Shown here one piece after another: positions 7,143 through 7,298 of a stretch of 7,298 bases of DNA. The number at the start of each line of letters is the position of its first letter. Position 1 is the first letter of the stretch. The stretch is from Firmicutes bacterium UBA5449. Its GTDB lineage: Bacteria > Bacillota > SHA-98 > UBA4971. The DNA is taken from positions 5,049-12,346 of the forward strand of contig DIQZ01000092.1 in the NCBI GenBank assembly GCA_002424305.1. The letters are read 5' to 3'. A program made the position numbers and the translations under genes. The notes beneath the pieces were generated by a model. The model was not told where the DNA came from and did no database searches. It saw nothing but the letters and a program-made list of their open reading frames with translations.

Positions 7143-7298
7143 GACTCGCACATCGGTGTTTTTCTATGGTCGGCCATGGAATAAGATATCAATATACTCC
7201 CAGCTAAACAGTCAAATGTGGACGTTCACGTAGATAGGTGGAAAGCTCTGAAACAGACTCTTAATCAGGGTGTCTAAAGTGCCCCCCATTGTCAAGAC
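7124..7298. other. 175 bp without a supportable gene
   Basis: No coding frame with a start signal is seen on either strand. Besides the tandem repeat, the final ~28 bases hold a C6 run (7282-7287) between GTCT (7272-7275) and AGAC (7295-7298), with TTGACA on the - strand (7295-7290). This might be the edge of something that continues past the window. Confidence 0.5.

Noticed and set aside
7131..7167. Promoter using TTGACA at 7131
   Set aside because: A perfect -35 hexamer, but no -10-like box lies 16-18 nt downstream and no gene follows.
6836..7192. Minus-strand frames of 118 and 78 codons over the four-cysteine gene
   Set aside because: They lie opposite a gene with a very strong ribosome binding site and coherent Cys motifs, and have no start signals or recognisable domains.

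Overview
The window looks like part of a bacterial defence island, probably from a Bacillota (Firmicutes) genome. Points for this are strong AGGAGG-type ribosome binding sites, a likely TTG start, moderate GC (mid-40s % by eye) and restriction genes packed on one strand. The species cannot be fixed from this sequence; a mid-GC Clostridia or Bacilli host is a guess.

Layout, all on the + strand. Positions 1-2540 hold most of hsdR, the translocase/nuclease subunit of a Type I restriction-modification enzyme. It is cut by the left window edge, so the N-terminal nuclease region, and presumably hsdM and hsdS, lie outside. A 208-bp spacer with a bulged hairpin follows. Positions 2749-4840 hold a GmrSD-type (DUF262-DUF1524) modification-dependent restriction gene with an added C-terminal DUF4357-like domain. 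It is broken into two frames by what looks like a 4-bp tandem duplication (TGTA-TGTA, 3032-3039) just after the DGQQRLTT motif. Next come an unrecognised 129-aa protein (4926-5315) and a 405-aa protein with an N-terminal SprT-like zinc metallopeptidase domain (5375-6592). Directly after it, 6671-6784 encodes a short scrap of an Mrr-type restriction nuclease. A 68-aa four-cysteine protein (6917-7123) follows, with its own plausible promoter. The last 175 bp hold no gene I can support.

The region therefore holds restriction determinants of three kinds: Type I (apparently intact within the window), GmrSD-like Type IV (frameshifted) and Mrr-like (a remnant). This suggests repeated gain and loss of defence genes at one site. 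HsdR would cut unmodified DNA together with HsdM/HsdS, while GmrSD-like and Mrr-like enzymes usually act on modified DNA. The part with the best chance of being undescribed is the pair 4926-6592 (small conserved-looking protein plus SprT-like metallopeptidase with a long unassigned C-terminal half), since neither has an obvious role and both sit among restriction genes.
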